From Natrononativus amylolyticus (lineage in GTDB: Archaea > Halobacteriota > Halobacteria > Halobacteriales > Natrialbaceae), in assembly GCF_024362525.1 (NCBI RefSeq), contig NZ_CP101459.1, positions 310,001-374,000 on the forward strand: 64,000 nt of DNA, read 5' to 3'. Shown one piece after another: positions 33,752 to 42,288 of this stretch; position 1 is the first letter of the stretch, and every line of letters starts with the position of its first letter. Position numbers and translations under genes: made by a program. Under the pieces are notes generated by a model that was not told the origin of the DNA, ran no database searches, and saw nothing but the letters and a program-made list of their open reading frames with translations.

Positions 33752-36208
33752 TTACTCGTCGAGCAGGGCCCTCGAGGAGTTGGTCACGACCAGAATGCTG
33801 CTGGCGCCCATCGCAAGCGCGGCGAACAGCGGGTTGAGCAGGCCGGTGATCGCCAGGGGGATCGCGATGCCGTTGTAGCAGAACGCCCAGCCGATGTTGG
33901 TCTTGATGCGCCGGTCGGTCGCCCGCGCGAGCTCGAAGACGGTCGCGACGGAGCCGAGGTCGTCGTCGACCAGGGCGACGTCCGCGGCGTCGACGGCCAT
34001 CGCGGTCCCGCCGCCGAGTGCGATCCCGAGGTCGGCGGCGGCCAGCGCGGGGGCGTCGTTGGTGCCGTCGCCGACCATGATCGTCTGGCCCGTCCGCTTG
34101 AGTCGCTCGACGGTTTCGGCTTTCCCCTCCGGCGGTACGCCGGCGAAGACGCGGTCGACCGACGGGTGCTCGCGGATCTTCGTCGTCGCTCGAGCGTCGT
34201 CCCCGGTGAGGACGATCACCTCGGTTCCGGACTCCGAGATCGCCGACAGCGTCTCGTCCCAGCCGTCGCGAAGCCGGTCGCCGACGACGACGACGCCCGC
34301 GGCGGCTCCGTCCGCGCCGACGACGACCGGTACCTGACCGGCGTCGCGCTCGGCGTGGACCCGGCGGCTGATCTCGACCGGAACCGTCCAGCCGCGGTCG
34401 TCGAAGAGGTTCGGGTGGCCGACGAGGAGCTCGAGGCCGTCGACGACGCCCGAGACGCCGTTTCGGTGGCTCTCGAACCGCTCGATCCGGTCGTCGCCGG
34501 CGGCGGAGTCGGGGTCCGCGAGCGCGCCCTCGCCGCCGTCGGTAACCGCCGCGCTTTCGTCCCCGTCGGTTCGTCCCTCGGCGGCGATCGCCGTCCCGAT
34601 CGGGTGTGCAGAGCGCCCTTCGAGCACCGCCGCTTTCTCGAGTAAGTCGGCGTCGAGGTCGGCGTCGACGACGGCCATATCGCCCGTCGTCAGCGTCCCC
34701 GTCTTGTCGAAGACGACGGTGTCGGCGGTGCGGATGCGTTCGAAGACGCTGTCGTCGAAGACGACGATCGAGCGCTCGAGGGCGTCTCGAATCCCCGCCG
34801 CGACCGCGAGCGGCGTCGCCAGTCCGAGCGCGCAGGGACAGGAGACGATCAGGACGGTCAGTCCGACCAGTAGCGCCACAGAGAGGCTCGCGCCGAAGAC
34901 GAGGTAGAGCGCGGTGACGACGGTCGCGAGCACGAGCACCAGCGGGACGAAGATCGTCGCCAGGCGGTCCGCGAGCTTCTGGATGCCGTGGGCACCGCTC
35001 TGGAAGTCCCAGACGAGTTCGGTGATCCGGTCGAGGGTGCTCGTCGCGTCGGTGCTGACGCGGACGGTGATCGCCCCGTCGGAGACCAACGAGCCGCCGA
35101 CGACGTCGTCGCCAGCCGATTTCGTGGTGGGAAGTGACTCGCCGGTGACGACGGCCTCGTCGATCGCCGCCTCGCCGTCGACGATCCTGCCGTCGATCGG
35201 GATTCGTTCGCCCGCGCGGACGAGCAGTCGGTCGCCCGGCGCCAGTTCCTCGACGGAGACGTCTTCGGTGTCACCGCCCTCGAGGAGGCGGCGCGCTTCG
35301 TCGACCTGGACCGTGGTGAGATCGGAGAGCCGCTCGGTGGCGGCCCGTTTCAGCGAGGACTCGTAGTAGCTGCCGACGGTGACGATGACGATGATGGCGA
35401 CGGTGACGTCGTAGTAGATGTGATCGCCGCCGACGATGATCGAGAGCGTGCTGTAGAGCCACGCGCTGCCGGCCGCGATGGTGACGAGCAGGTCCATGTT
35501 CGGCGAGCGCGTCCGCACGCTGACGTACGCGCCCTGGAGGATCGGTTTCCCGGTCACAGCCAGGACGATGGTGGTCAGCACGCCGATACCGATGTAAAAC
35601 GGGGTCGCGATCGCACTCGAGAGCGCCTGCGTGAAGAACTCCGTCGTCCGCTCGTCGTAGAACAGCCCGCCGAAGTAGGTAGGGTAGATGATGACGATGT
35701 ACTGGAACATCACCATCATCCCCATGAGAACGCCGACGGCGATCCGCCCCATCTCCCAGTTGTCGGCCTGGCGTCGACGGAACGTGTCGTCGCGGTCGTA
35801 GGCGGAGTACCCCAGTTTGCTGATGACCTCCTTCAGGTCGTCTGCGGTGACGCGGTCGGGATCGTGGTCGATCCGAGCCGTGTCGGTGACGTAGCTCGAA
35901 CTCGCGTTGCTGACGCCGTCGGTCGCGCTCGCCACCGACTCGATGAACGCCTCGCAGGTCGCACAGTACATCCCGTCGACCTCGAGGAACGTCGTCTCGT
36001 GATCCGGCGGGCAGACCCGCTTGTCCTCGGAAGCGTCCCTGGCCTGCCGGACGTCTTCGGCCGTCACGTCGTCGACGTCGCCGAGGACGTCGTACACCTC
36101 CCGACAGCCGACACAGCAGAACGCCTCGCCGTCGGCGACGACGCCGCTGTTCTCGACGGGCAGGTCACAGAGCGTGCAGGTTCGGTCGGTGGGATGAGAG
36201 GACGTCAT
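33752..36208 (-). CDS. Copper-type P1B ATPase with extra N-terminal Cys motifs (FixI/CcoI- or CopA-like)
   Basis: An 818-residue pump. The N-terminus has C11-x-x-C14, then CC-x-x-C at 31-35, followed by an HMA domain with CATC at 82-85. Eight membrane helices follow with the Cu-type CPC motif (VSCPCALGLAT), phosphorylation motif DKTGTLT, HP motif (RSAHPIGTAI) and GDGTNDAPAL hinge. The double Cys-rich start is typical of FixI/CcoI, which supplies copper to cytochrome oxidase. The SafE-like gene ends 5 bp upstream, so the two form one operon, as in ccoI clusters. A truncated tnpB lies beyond its 3' end. Confidence 0.93.
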   Translation of the reverse strand: MTSSHPTDRTCTLCDLPVENSGVVADGEAFCCVGCREVYDVLGDVDDVTAEDVRQARDASEDKRVCPPDHETTFLEVDGMYCATCEAFIESVASATDGVSNASSSYVTDTARIDHDPDRVTADDLKEVISKLGYSAYDRDDTFRRRQADNWEMGRIAVGVLMGMMVMFQYIVIIYPTYFGGLFYDERTTEFFTQALSSAIATPFYIGIGVLTTIVLAVTGKPILQGAYVSVRTRSPNMDLLVTIAAGSAWLYSTLSIIVGGDHIYYDVTVAIIVIVTVGSYYESSLKRAATERLSDLTTVQVDEARRLLEGGDTEDVSVEELAPGDRLLVRAGERIPIDGRIVDGEAAIDEAVVTGESLPTTKSAGDDVVGGSLVSDGAITVRVSTDATSTLDRITELVWDFQSGAHGIQKLADRLATIFVPLVLVLATVVTALYLVFGASLSVALLVGLTVLIVSCPCALGLATPLAVAAGIRDALERSIVVFDDSVFERIRTADTVVFDKTGTLTTGDMAVVDADLDADLLEKAAVLEGRSAHPIGTAIAAEGRTDGDESAAVTDGGEGALADPDSAAGDDRIERFESHRNGVSGVVDGLELLVGHPNLFDDRGWTVPVEISRRVHAERDAGQVPVVVGADGAAAGVVVVGDRLRDGWDETLSAISESGTEVIVLTGDDARATTKIREHPSVDRVFAGVPPEGKAETVERLKRTGQTIMVGDGTNDAPALAAADLGIALGGGTAMAVDAADVALVDDDLGSVATVFELARATDRRIKTNIGWAFCYNGIAIPLAITGLLNPLFAALAMGASSILVVTNSSRALLDE

Positions 36209-36213
36209 GCGTA

Positions 36214-37020
36214 TCAGTGGTGATCGTGTGCCCCCGGTGCGTCGATGCCGTCGTAGAACGGGAGCTCGGGGTGTGGAAGGTGGATTCCGAGACTCATCAG
36301 CCCGTGTGCGAACAGCACGTAGCCCAGGACGATGAACACCGCGCCCAGGAGCCGGTGAACGCGCCGGCGGTGAACCGCGTCGACGGCGTCGATGACGGTT
36401 CCGTAGGCGAACACGGCGGGGATCGTTCCGAGGCCGAGCGCGCCGAGGGCGATCGCACCGCCCGCGGGCGACCCCGTCGCGAACGCGTACAGAAACGCCG
36501 GGTACAGGATCGGGCAGGGGAACAGCCCGTGGATCGCTCCCAGACCCATGATTCCGGGGCTGTTCACGAGGCGGTCGATGCGGGCCGCGAGCCAGGTCGT
36601 CAGACGCTGGAGGCCGGGCAGGCGGACCTCCGCGCCGGTCCGCCCCGCCAGGTAGTAGGCGCCGGTCGCGATGACCAGCCCGCCCACGACCAGCCCGACG
36701 CCGCCGCGAACCGCCTCGAGAACGGGCGTCAACGACGCCGTGGTGACGAAGAGCAGCCCGCCGATGGCGCCGAAGATTCCGCCCAGCAGCGCGTAGCTGA
36801 TCGTCCGGCCAAGGTTGAACAGCGTGTGCTGGCGGACCTCGTACAGCGTCAGGTGGGCGTCGCGACCCCCGCCGGCCGGCGTACCCGACTGACTCGAGCC
36901 CATGCGCTCGGCGTACACCGTGACGAGGGGGCCACACATCCCGATGCAGTGGGCCCCGCCGAGGAGCCCGATCAGCAGGAACAACAGGACGTCGACGCCG
37001 AAGAACGTGCTCAGTGCCAT
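36214..37020 (-). CDS. SafE/TauE-type (CcdA/DsbD-related) membrane protein, cytochrome-oxidase copper-assembly partner
   Basis: A 268-residue protein with six helices and the motifs GGAHCIGMCGPLV at the first helix and IHGLFPCPILYPAF in the second half, the Cys-containing pair of the SafE/heavy-metal transport group related to DsbD. A His-rich C-terminus (HPELPFYDGIDAPGAHDHH) could bind copper. It precedes the FixI-like ATPase by 5 bp. In bacteria such proteins accompany ccoGHIS genes and act in copper or electron delivery for oxidase assembly. Confidence 0.88.
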   Translation of the reverse strand: MALSTFFGVDVLLFLLIGLLGGAHCIGMCGPLVTVYAERMGSSQSGTPAGGGRDAHLTLYEVRQHTLFNLGRTISYALLGGIFGAIGGLLFVTTASLTPVLEAVRGGVGLVVGGLVIATGAYYLAGRTGAEVRLPGLQRLTTWLAARIDRLVNSPGIMGLGAIHGLFPCPILYPAFLYAFATGSPAGGAIALGALGLGTIPAVFAYGTVIDAVDAVHRRRVHRLLGAVFIVLGYVLFAHGLMSLGIHLPHPELPFYDGIDAPGAHDHH

Positions 37021-37505
37021 CGGAACACCACCCTCCCAGACGGTCGTTCGATCGCGTCACCACTCGCGAGACCCGGGACCGCCCCGGTCGCACGGCGCTC
37101 GAGTGGTGGGTTCATAGGAGAGGCTCGGGGCTCAGAGTTGTTACGAGTTCTGGTGTGCGATTCGGATTCGACTCCGTGACCGAGGAGGACGGGTACTCGA
37201 ATCGGCAGGCAACGACCGCTCGCCGTCGCTCGTAACCGGCCCGCGGCCGCGGTTCGGAGAGCGGTCCCGGACCGGGGGAGATGTAGCACGCTATAAACAA
37301 TTATATTCGACTTCGTGATACGAGGGCAGTGGGCCGGGCAGTAGGTGGTTGAATGGTATCCCGGCCCATCAGAACCTCGCGATTTGATCCAGTTAAACGC
37401 ATCCCTTCTCAGTTCGAGTGTCAGGGAACGATATCGTCAGAGAACCACGTTCCCGCGAAAGGGTCGCACAGGAGCCGGTTATCGGCCGTCCAATTGGAAT
37501 CGAGT
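37021..37505. other. Intergenic region, no gene seen
   Basis: The 485 bp between the SafE-like start and the peptidase stop contain an AT-rich patch near 37285-37325 (ataaacaattatattcg), which could be a promoter for the minus-strand copper operon with a long leader. The longer frames here lack third-position GC bias. Nothing else is supported. Confidence 0.4.
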
Positions 37506-39359
37506 TCAGACGTGTTCGTCGAGGAACGCGGCGATCCGCTCGAACTGCTCGATTCGGTTCTCGAGTTTGGTCGTGTGGTGACCCTCGTCGTCGAAGATGC
37601 ACGTTTCGACGGGAACGCCCTGTTCCTCGACGGCCGCGGCGATCTGTTCGGCCTCGCCGACCGGGACGCGGGGGTCGTTCGCGCCGTGTTGAACGAACAA
37701 CGGACACTCGATTCGATCGGCCTCGTGGATCGGCGAGATCGACTCGAGGAACGCCCGATCCGTCTCGAGGGAGCCGTACTCGGCCTCCCGGTGTGAGCGG
37801 CGGTAGTCGCCGGTGTTCTCGAGGAACGTGATCCAGTCGGCGATGCCGACGAAATCGACGGCCGCCGCCCACAGCTCGGGGTACTCGGTGATACAGGCGA
37901 GTACCATGAACCCGCCGTAAGACCGCCCGTAGGCGACGATCCGGTCGGGGTCGACCGACGGATGGTCCCGGAGCCACTCGACGCCGGAAGCGACGTCTCG
38001 CACCGAATCCATACGCTTTTCGACGTCGTCGAGAGCCGCGTATTCGGCGCCGTACCCCGACGAACCGCGGACGTTGGGTTCGAACAGCGCGTAGCCGGAA
38101 TCGAGGAAGTACTGGCGGATAGGACGGTTTCGCCAGGAGGGGCGCCGCTGGGCGTGGGGGCCGCCGTGGATGTCCACGATCACGGGAACCCGCTCGCCGT
38201 CCGCGGTATCCGTCGGAAGGGAGAAAAACGCCGGGATCGTCCGTCCGTCGAACGTCTCGTACCCGACCAGTTCGGGAACGTGGTAGCGCTCGAGCGACAC
38301 GCCGCCCGAGGAGGGAACCGTCCAGCGGTCGGCCGTCGGCCCCTCGTCGGCGTCGACGGCCGTCAGGTCGACGACGTAGACGGAGTAGTTCAGGTTCGTC
38401 GACGAGACGGTCATCGCCGCACGCTCGCCGTCGGGACCGATCGTCAGGTCGGAGACGACCCCGCGCGGGACCTCGACCGGTTCGGCCTCGATCTCGGTCG
38501 GACCGGTGAGCCGACCGACGAGGAGGGTGGAGTAGCCGTCGACGTTTCGCGTGTACGCAAGCCGTCCCGTTGTCGAGTCGAGCGCGAAGCCGTCGACGCT
38601 CCAGTCCGCGGGCGCGTCCCTGCTGCCGGCTGGGCCCTCGTCGCCGGTGATGCGAACCGGATCGACGGCGCGGGTCTCGATATCGATCCGGACGAGTTCC
38701 ATCGTGTCGCCGTGGACGTCGCTCGTACAGTACAGGGCGTCGCCGTCCGGGCCAAAGGTCGGAAAGCCGTAGCGAGCCGCTCGCTCGTGTGACGTAACGC
38801 GTCGCCGGTCACCGGAGTCGACGTCGACGACGCAGAGGTCGACGTCGGCACTCGCGTGGGCCGTCGTGAGCGCGAGTCGATCACCCGAGGAATCCCAGGC
38901 GGCGACGGCGATTCTGCCGTCCCCTTCACAGACCAGCGACGGATCGCCGCCTGCAGCGTCCATGACGTACACGTCGAAGCTCGCCGGATCGCGGCGGTTT
39001 GCCGAGAACGCGATCCGCTCGCCGCCGGGGCTCCACCCGCCCCAGGAGTGAATCGCATCGGGGCGATCGGTGAGCCGAGCGATCGTCCCATCCGCGAGGT
39101 CGAGACGGAATAGCTGGTCGTGTTCGTCGGCTCCGGCGTCCTTCCCGAACGCGAGGGCGTCGCCCGCGGGCGACCAGGAGACGACCGAGACGCGCTCGTC
39201 GTAGACGGTGTGCTGGGTCGGCCACTCGCCGGGTCGCTCGAGCGTCCAGACCTGCATCGTTCCCGTCGTATCCGCCAGATACGCCAGCGTTCCGTCGGGC
39301 GCGAGCGTCGGTTCGCGCGTTCCGCGGGCGCTCAGATAGCGCCGTACGTCCCGTGCCAT
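37506..39359 (-). CDS. S9-family (prolyl oligopeptidase/acylaminoacyl-peptidase) serine peptidase
   Basis: A 617-residue protein. The first 350 residues form a beta-propeller with WD/TolB-like repeats (VVSWSPAGDALAFG, WGGWSPGGERIAFSANR). The C-terminal alpha/beta hydrolase has the GRSYGGFM nucleophile elbow (Ser), HGANDPRVP (Asp) and DEGHHTTK (His), plus VIVDIHGGPHAQ for the oxyanion hole. No signal peptide is visible, so it acts in the cytoplasm on short peptides. It could degrade imported peptides, but it lies far from the Dpp-type importer. Confidence 0.92.
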   Translation of the reverse strand: MARDVRRYLSARGTREPTLAPDGTLAYLADTTGTMQVWTLERPGEWPTQHTVYDERVSVVSWSPAGDALAFGKDAGADEHDQLFRLDLADGTIARLTDRPDAIHSWGGWSPGGERIAFSANRRDPASFDVYVMDAAGGDPSLVCEGDGRIAVAAWDSSGDRLALTTAHASADVDLCVVDVDSGDRRRVTSHERAARYGFPTFGPDGDALYCTSDVHGDTMELVRIDIETRAVDPVRITGDEGPAGSRDAPADWSVDGFALDSTTGRLAYTRNVDGYSTLLVGRLTGPTEIEAEPVEVPRGVVSDLTIGPDGERAAMTVSSTNLNYSVYVVDLTAVDADEGPTADRWTVPSSGGVSLERYHVPELVGYETFDGRTIPAFFSLPTDTADGERVPVIVDIHGGPHAQRRPSWRNRPIRQYFLDSGYALFEPNVRGSSGYGAEYAALDDVEKRMDSVRDVASGVEWLRDHPSVDPDRIVAYGRSYGGFMVLACITEYPELWAAAVDFVGIADWITFLENTGDYRRSHREAEYGSLETDRAFLESISPIHEADRIECPLFVQHGANDPRVPVGEAEQIAAAVEEQGVPVETCIFDDEGHHTTKLENRIEQFERIAAFLDEHV

Positions 39360-39410
39360 ACTGGGTTCCCGAACCCCACCCGTTTGTACGTACGGGTATC
39401 GGAAGCGAGG

Positions 39411-39629
39411 TCACTCCGTGCGACAGGCGGAACAGCCGCCTCGAGACCGGAGGATCGCACCGGCGACGACGATCGCCAGCACCGTTGCGACCATCTGGAC
39501 GATGCCGCCTCCCGCACTGCCGGCGGCGACACCGCCCGCGACGGCGACCGTTCCGGTGCCGACACAGCAGAGGCTCGCCAGCCCCGCGAGACCGATCAGC
39601 GGGCGTCGTGACGCCGTCTCCGAGTTCAC
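39411..39629 (-). CDS. Small Cys-containing membrane protein
   Basis: A 72-residue protein starting at GTG (39629), with a cgtatatg TATA-like element about 28 nt upstream. Two helices (LIGLAGLASLCCVGTGTVAVAGG and IVQMVATVLAIVVAGAIL) contain the pair CC, and the tail reads RSRGGCSACRTE. The Cys pattern recalls MerT-like metal permeases, but the protein is shorter; this is only a resemblance. It ends about 50 bp upstream of the peptidase start on the same strand. Confidence 0.6.
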   Translation of the reverse strand: MNSETASRRPLIGLAGLASLCCVGTGTVAVAGGVAAGSAGGGIVQMVATVLAIVVAGAILRSRGGCSACRTE

Positions 39630-39851
39630 TACGCCGACGAACGACCGCGACCCGTATATGCAGCGAGGTTTTTCGAGCATCTGGCAGGGATCTGAGTCGA
39701 CCAGTAACGAGTTCACGAGAACCCGGTTGAAAGGAGAGAGTGGACGAATCGAGCTCCAGGGGCGCCGTGTCGCCTCAAATACAAAAGTAGCGGATAGAAC
39801 GAACACAACAGGTTAATTTATAACATATTGTCTGTATTGTAAACACATTCA

Positions 39852-40130
39852 ATGTTCGACCTGACCGGATTCCAGCGCGACCTGTTGTACGTAACCGCGG
39901 GCCTCGAGGAACCGCACGGCCTCGCGATCCAGGAGGAACTCGAGGACTACTACGGGAAGGCGATTCACCACGGTCGCCTCTACCCCAACCTCGATACCCT
40001 CGTCGAGAAGGGGCTCATCGACAAGGGCGTAAAGGACAAGCGGACGAACATCTACAGCGTCACCCGCCGCGGACGGCGCGAGCTCGAGGACCGACGCGAG
40101 TGGGAAGATCGGTACGTCGACGACCTGTAG
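39852..40130 (+). CDS. PadR-family transcriptional regulator
   Basis: A 92-residue single-domain winged-helix protein: FQRDLLYVTAGLEEPHGLAIQEELEDYY, IHHGRLYPNLDTLVEKGLI, then KRTNIYSVTRRGRREL. It has the PadR Y-P-x-L-xx-L segment and a short C-terminus. Haloarchaeal PadR-like proteins often control their own or neighbouring genes. It is divergent from the small Cys-containing membrane protein (start 39629). Confidence 0.88.
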   Translation: MFDLTGFQRDLLYVTAGLEEPHGLAIQEELEDYYGKAIHHGRLYPNLDTLVEKGLIDKGVKDKRTNIYSVTRRGRRELEDRREWEDRYVDDL

Positions 40131-40233
40131 CGGCGTCTGCCCGTTGGGTCGTTGATCGACATCACCCGATATCGGTTCGATCCGAGACGAGCGAAGGGGT
40201 GCGTACTTGTATCGGCGAGCGGTTGGACTGCCC

Positions 40234-40887
40234 ATGTCCGAAAGCGCCGTCTCGAGGGTCGACACGACGGAACCGTCCGAAACGCCCCCGGAGCCGGAGG
40301 GGTACGCTGCGCCCTCCGAGTTCTCGTACCCGACGGTCGTACTGGTGGTCGGTGCGGGCCTGTTGGGCGTCGCGTCGACGGTCGCGTTGGTCGTACTCCT
40401 CTCGGCGGTTCACGGCCCGGAAGCGTTCGCGAGCGTGTACGAAATGACCACCGACGGGGACACGATGACGTTCGCGATGGATCTGACTGCGATCATCGTC
40501 CCCTTTGTCGTCGCGCTGGTCGTGACGACGGTCGTCCACGAGGCGCTCCACGGCGCGGCGTTCGCTCACTACGGCTACGACGTGAGCTACGGCGTCATCC
40601 CGTCGATGGGGGCGTTCTACACCGCCGTCTTCGGTCAGTTCCAGAAGCGCGAAGAACTACTCCGCGTCGGCCTCGCACCGCTCGTCGTCATCACGGCCGT
40701 CTGCGTTCCGCTACTGGCCGTCCCGGTTCCGGTCGTCGCGATCACGGCGGCGTTCGTACTGATTCTGAACACCTCGGGTGCGATCGGCGACCTGTACGCG
40801 ACGTGGCGGCTCGCCCGTATGCCGCCGGGGACGCTCATGTACGACGTCGACATCCGCCACTCGTACGTGTACGAACCCCTCGAGTAG
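40234..40887 (+). CDS. DUF3267-type membrane metalloprotease-like protein
   Basis: A 217-residue protein with about four helices and the zinc-metalloprotease motif VVHEALHGAAFAHYG, where HExxH-like HEALH plus a later acidic residue would bind zinc. The GVIPSMGAFYTA segment and the C-terminal loop before YVYEPLE agree with the DUF3267 family. The ATG at 40234 gives a soluble acidic N-terminus before the first helix. Substrate unknown. Confidence 0.85.
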   Translation: MSESAVSRVDTTEPSETPPEPEGYAAPSEFSYPTVVLVVGAGLLGVASTVALVVLLSAVHGPEAFASVYEMTTDGDTMTFAMDLTAIIVPFVVALVVTTVVHEALHGAAFAHYGYDVSYGVIPSMGAFYTAVFGQFQKREELLRVGLAPLVVITAVCVPLLAVPVPVVAITAAFVLILNTSGAIGDLYATWRLARMPPGTLMYDVDIRHSYVYEPLE

Positions 40888-40992
40888 TAGCCAGTCGGCC
40901 GCGAGCAATCGATCGACACGCCGCATCGCGCGGAGTCAACGCGTTTCTCGAGCCGGAGAGAGTTTTATGTCCGATTCCGGCGAACCATCACT

Positions 40993-41349
40993 ATGTCCAC
41001 GGAAGACGCGGTCGTTCGAACGGTCTTGATCGTCGTCGCCGTAATCCTGCTCCTTCCGCTCCTGATGATGCTGTTCATGCTGCCGATGCTGGGGGTGTTC
41101 GGATGGGGGCACATGTGGAACGGGGGGACGCCCAACGGAATGGGTGGGTGGTGGCTACTGCTGGTACTCTGGCTGCTTACGCTCGCGGTGCTTCTGGGCG
41201 GAGGGTACGCCCTGTATCGCTCGAGTGCCGGTCGACCTGATCGGGAAGGGGATCCGGCGCTCGAGGAGTTGCGGCTCGCGTACGCCCGCGGCGACCTTTC
41301 GGACGAGGAGTTCGACGAACGACGGGCCAGACTCGAACGGGACCGATGA
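40993..41349 (+). CDS. SHOCT-domain membrane protein
   Basis: A 118-residue protein with two helices (about 8-32 and 49-73) and a C-terminal SHOCT domain (DPALEELRLAYARGDLSDEEFDERRARLE). SHOCT modules are short helices that mediate oligomerisation or targeting; no enzyme activity is known. It is followed by a strong hairpin at 41403-41426. Confidence 0.88.
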   Translation: MSTEDAVVRTVLIVVAVILLLPLLMMLFMLPMLGVFGWGHMWNGGTPNGMGGWWLLLVLWLLTLAVLLGGGYALYRSSAGRPDREGDPALEELRLAYARGDLSDEEFDERRARLERDR

Positions 41350-41402
41350 CCGAACGACGGTCCCCGAGGACCGACGGCCACGACGGAAGTGAAATCTGGC
41401 GT

Positions 41403-41426
41403 TACTGTCGCGCGAGAGCGACAGTA
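41403..41426. terminator. Hairpin with 9-bp perfect stem
   Basis: tactgtcgc pairs with gcgacagta around a 6-nt loop. It lies 53 bp after the SHOCT stop and 42 bp before the cupredoxin start. It may end transcription or act as an operator; its arms begin with tactgtcg, as do those of the inverted repeat at 27882. Confidence 0.45.
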
Positions 41427-41468
41427 TGGACTACTTACCCTTGGTGATGCCGGTGCTCGAGTCGGTTC

Positions 41469-42146
41469 ATGGAAGACCCAGACTCGAGCGACAGGCGGCG
41501 AACGTTGCGACTTCTCGCCGGCGTACCGGCCGGATTCCTGATCGCGGGCTGTCTCGATAGCCCGCCGGCATCGCGTGATCGAAACGACGACAGCGAGCAC
41601 GAACCGAACGAGAGCCGAGACGGGATGGAAAGTAACGGTAGCGGCGAAGACGACGCGGATCCCGACACTGACGGTGAAGACACGAACGCCGAGACTGACG
41701 GGGACACGAACGCCGACACCGGTAGCGAGGAAGGTGACGAGGGGAGCGACGGCGAGAGCGGAGCCGGCGAGGACGACCGAGAAGAAACGCAGACGGACCC
41801 CGAGCGGTGGGCGGACGTCGACGAGATCGTTTTAAGCGCCACCACCGCTGGCTTCGAGGGCGTCGAACCCGCGTTCATCGACGGCGTCGAGAATCCGACG
41901 CTCGTGTTGACCGCCGGCAAGTCGTACGTCATCACCTGGAAGAACGCCGACGGACGGCCGCACAACATCGAACTCTGGGACGAACGCGAGGCGGTCGTCG
42001 ACGGGTACGAAACCGAGCTACTGGAAGAAGACGGCGAAAGCCAGTCGCTCGAGTTCGAGGCCAAGACGGAAATGGTCGAGTACGCCTGCCGGTTGCACGT
42101 CGACTGGGGAAAACGGGGTGATATCGAAATTCTCGACGGCTACTGA
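41469..42146 (+). CDS. Cupredoxin-domain lipoprotein lacking the axial methionine
   Basis: A 225-residue protein with a twin-arginine lipoprotein signal (RRR at 9-11, lipobox IAGC, C28) and a long acidic linker to about residue 110. A plastocyanin-like fold follows with H165 (GRPHNIEL), C207 and H210 (EYACRLH). The position eight residues after the Cys, normally Met, is K215. So a type-1 copper site is possible without Met, or the site may bind another metal. It would sit outside the membrane as an electron carrier or metal chaperone. Confidence 0.75.
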   Translation: MEDPDSSDRRRTLRLLAGVPAGFLIAGCLDSPPASRDRNDDSEHEPNESRDGMESNGSGEDDADPDTDGEDTNAETDGDTNADTGSEEGDEGSDGESGAGEDDREETQTDPERWADVDEIVLSATTAGFEGVEPAFIDGVENPTLVLTAGKSYVITWKNADGRPHNIELWDEREAVVDGYETELLEEDGESQSLEFEAKTEMVEYACRLHVDWGKRGDIEILDGY

Positions 42147-42210
42147 CTGCGTTCGGGATTTTGGACGCTGCTGACTGAATCCGAGGCTGGGCTGTCTCCA
42201 CTTTCGAACG

Positions 42211-42288
42211 CCGCTACTCGCTGGTAGCTTCGAGCACCGCTACTCGCCGGTGTCCTCGAGCACCGCTACTCGCTGGTATCTTCGAGCA
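42211..42288. repeat. Three 26-bp tandem repeats at the cdc6 3' end
   Basis: Units beginning ccgctactcgc occur at 42211-42236, 42237-42262 and 42263-42288. The third lies inside the last codons of the orc1/cdc6 gene (encoding the final VLEDTSE and stop). The copies differ by a few bases. They are local duplications of the gene end. Confidence 0.8.

Noticed and set aside
36209-37093. N-terminal extension of the P-type ATPase frame
   Set aside because: It is antisense-like shadow of the SafE gene region in another frame; the Cys-rich start follows the ATG at 36208.
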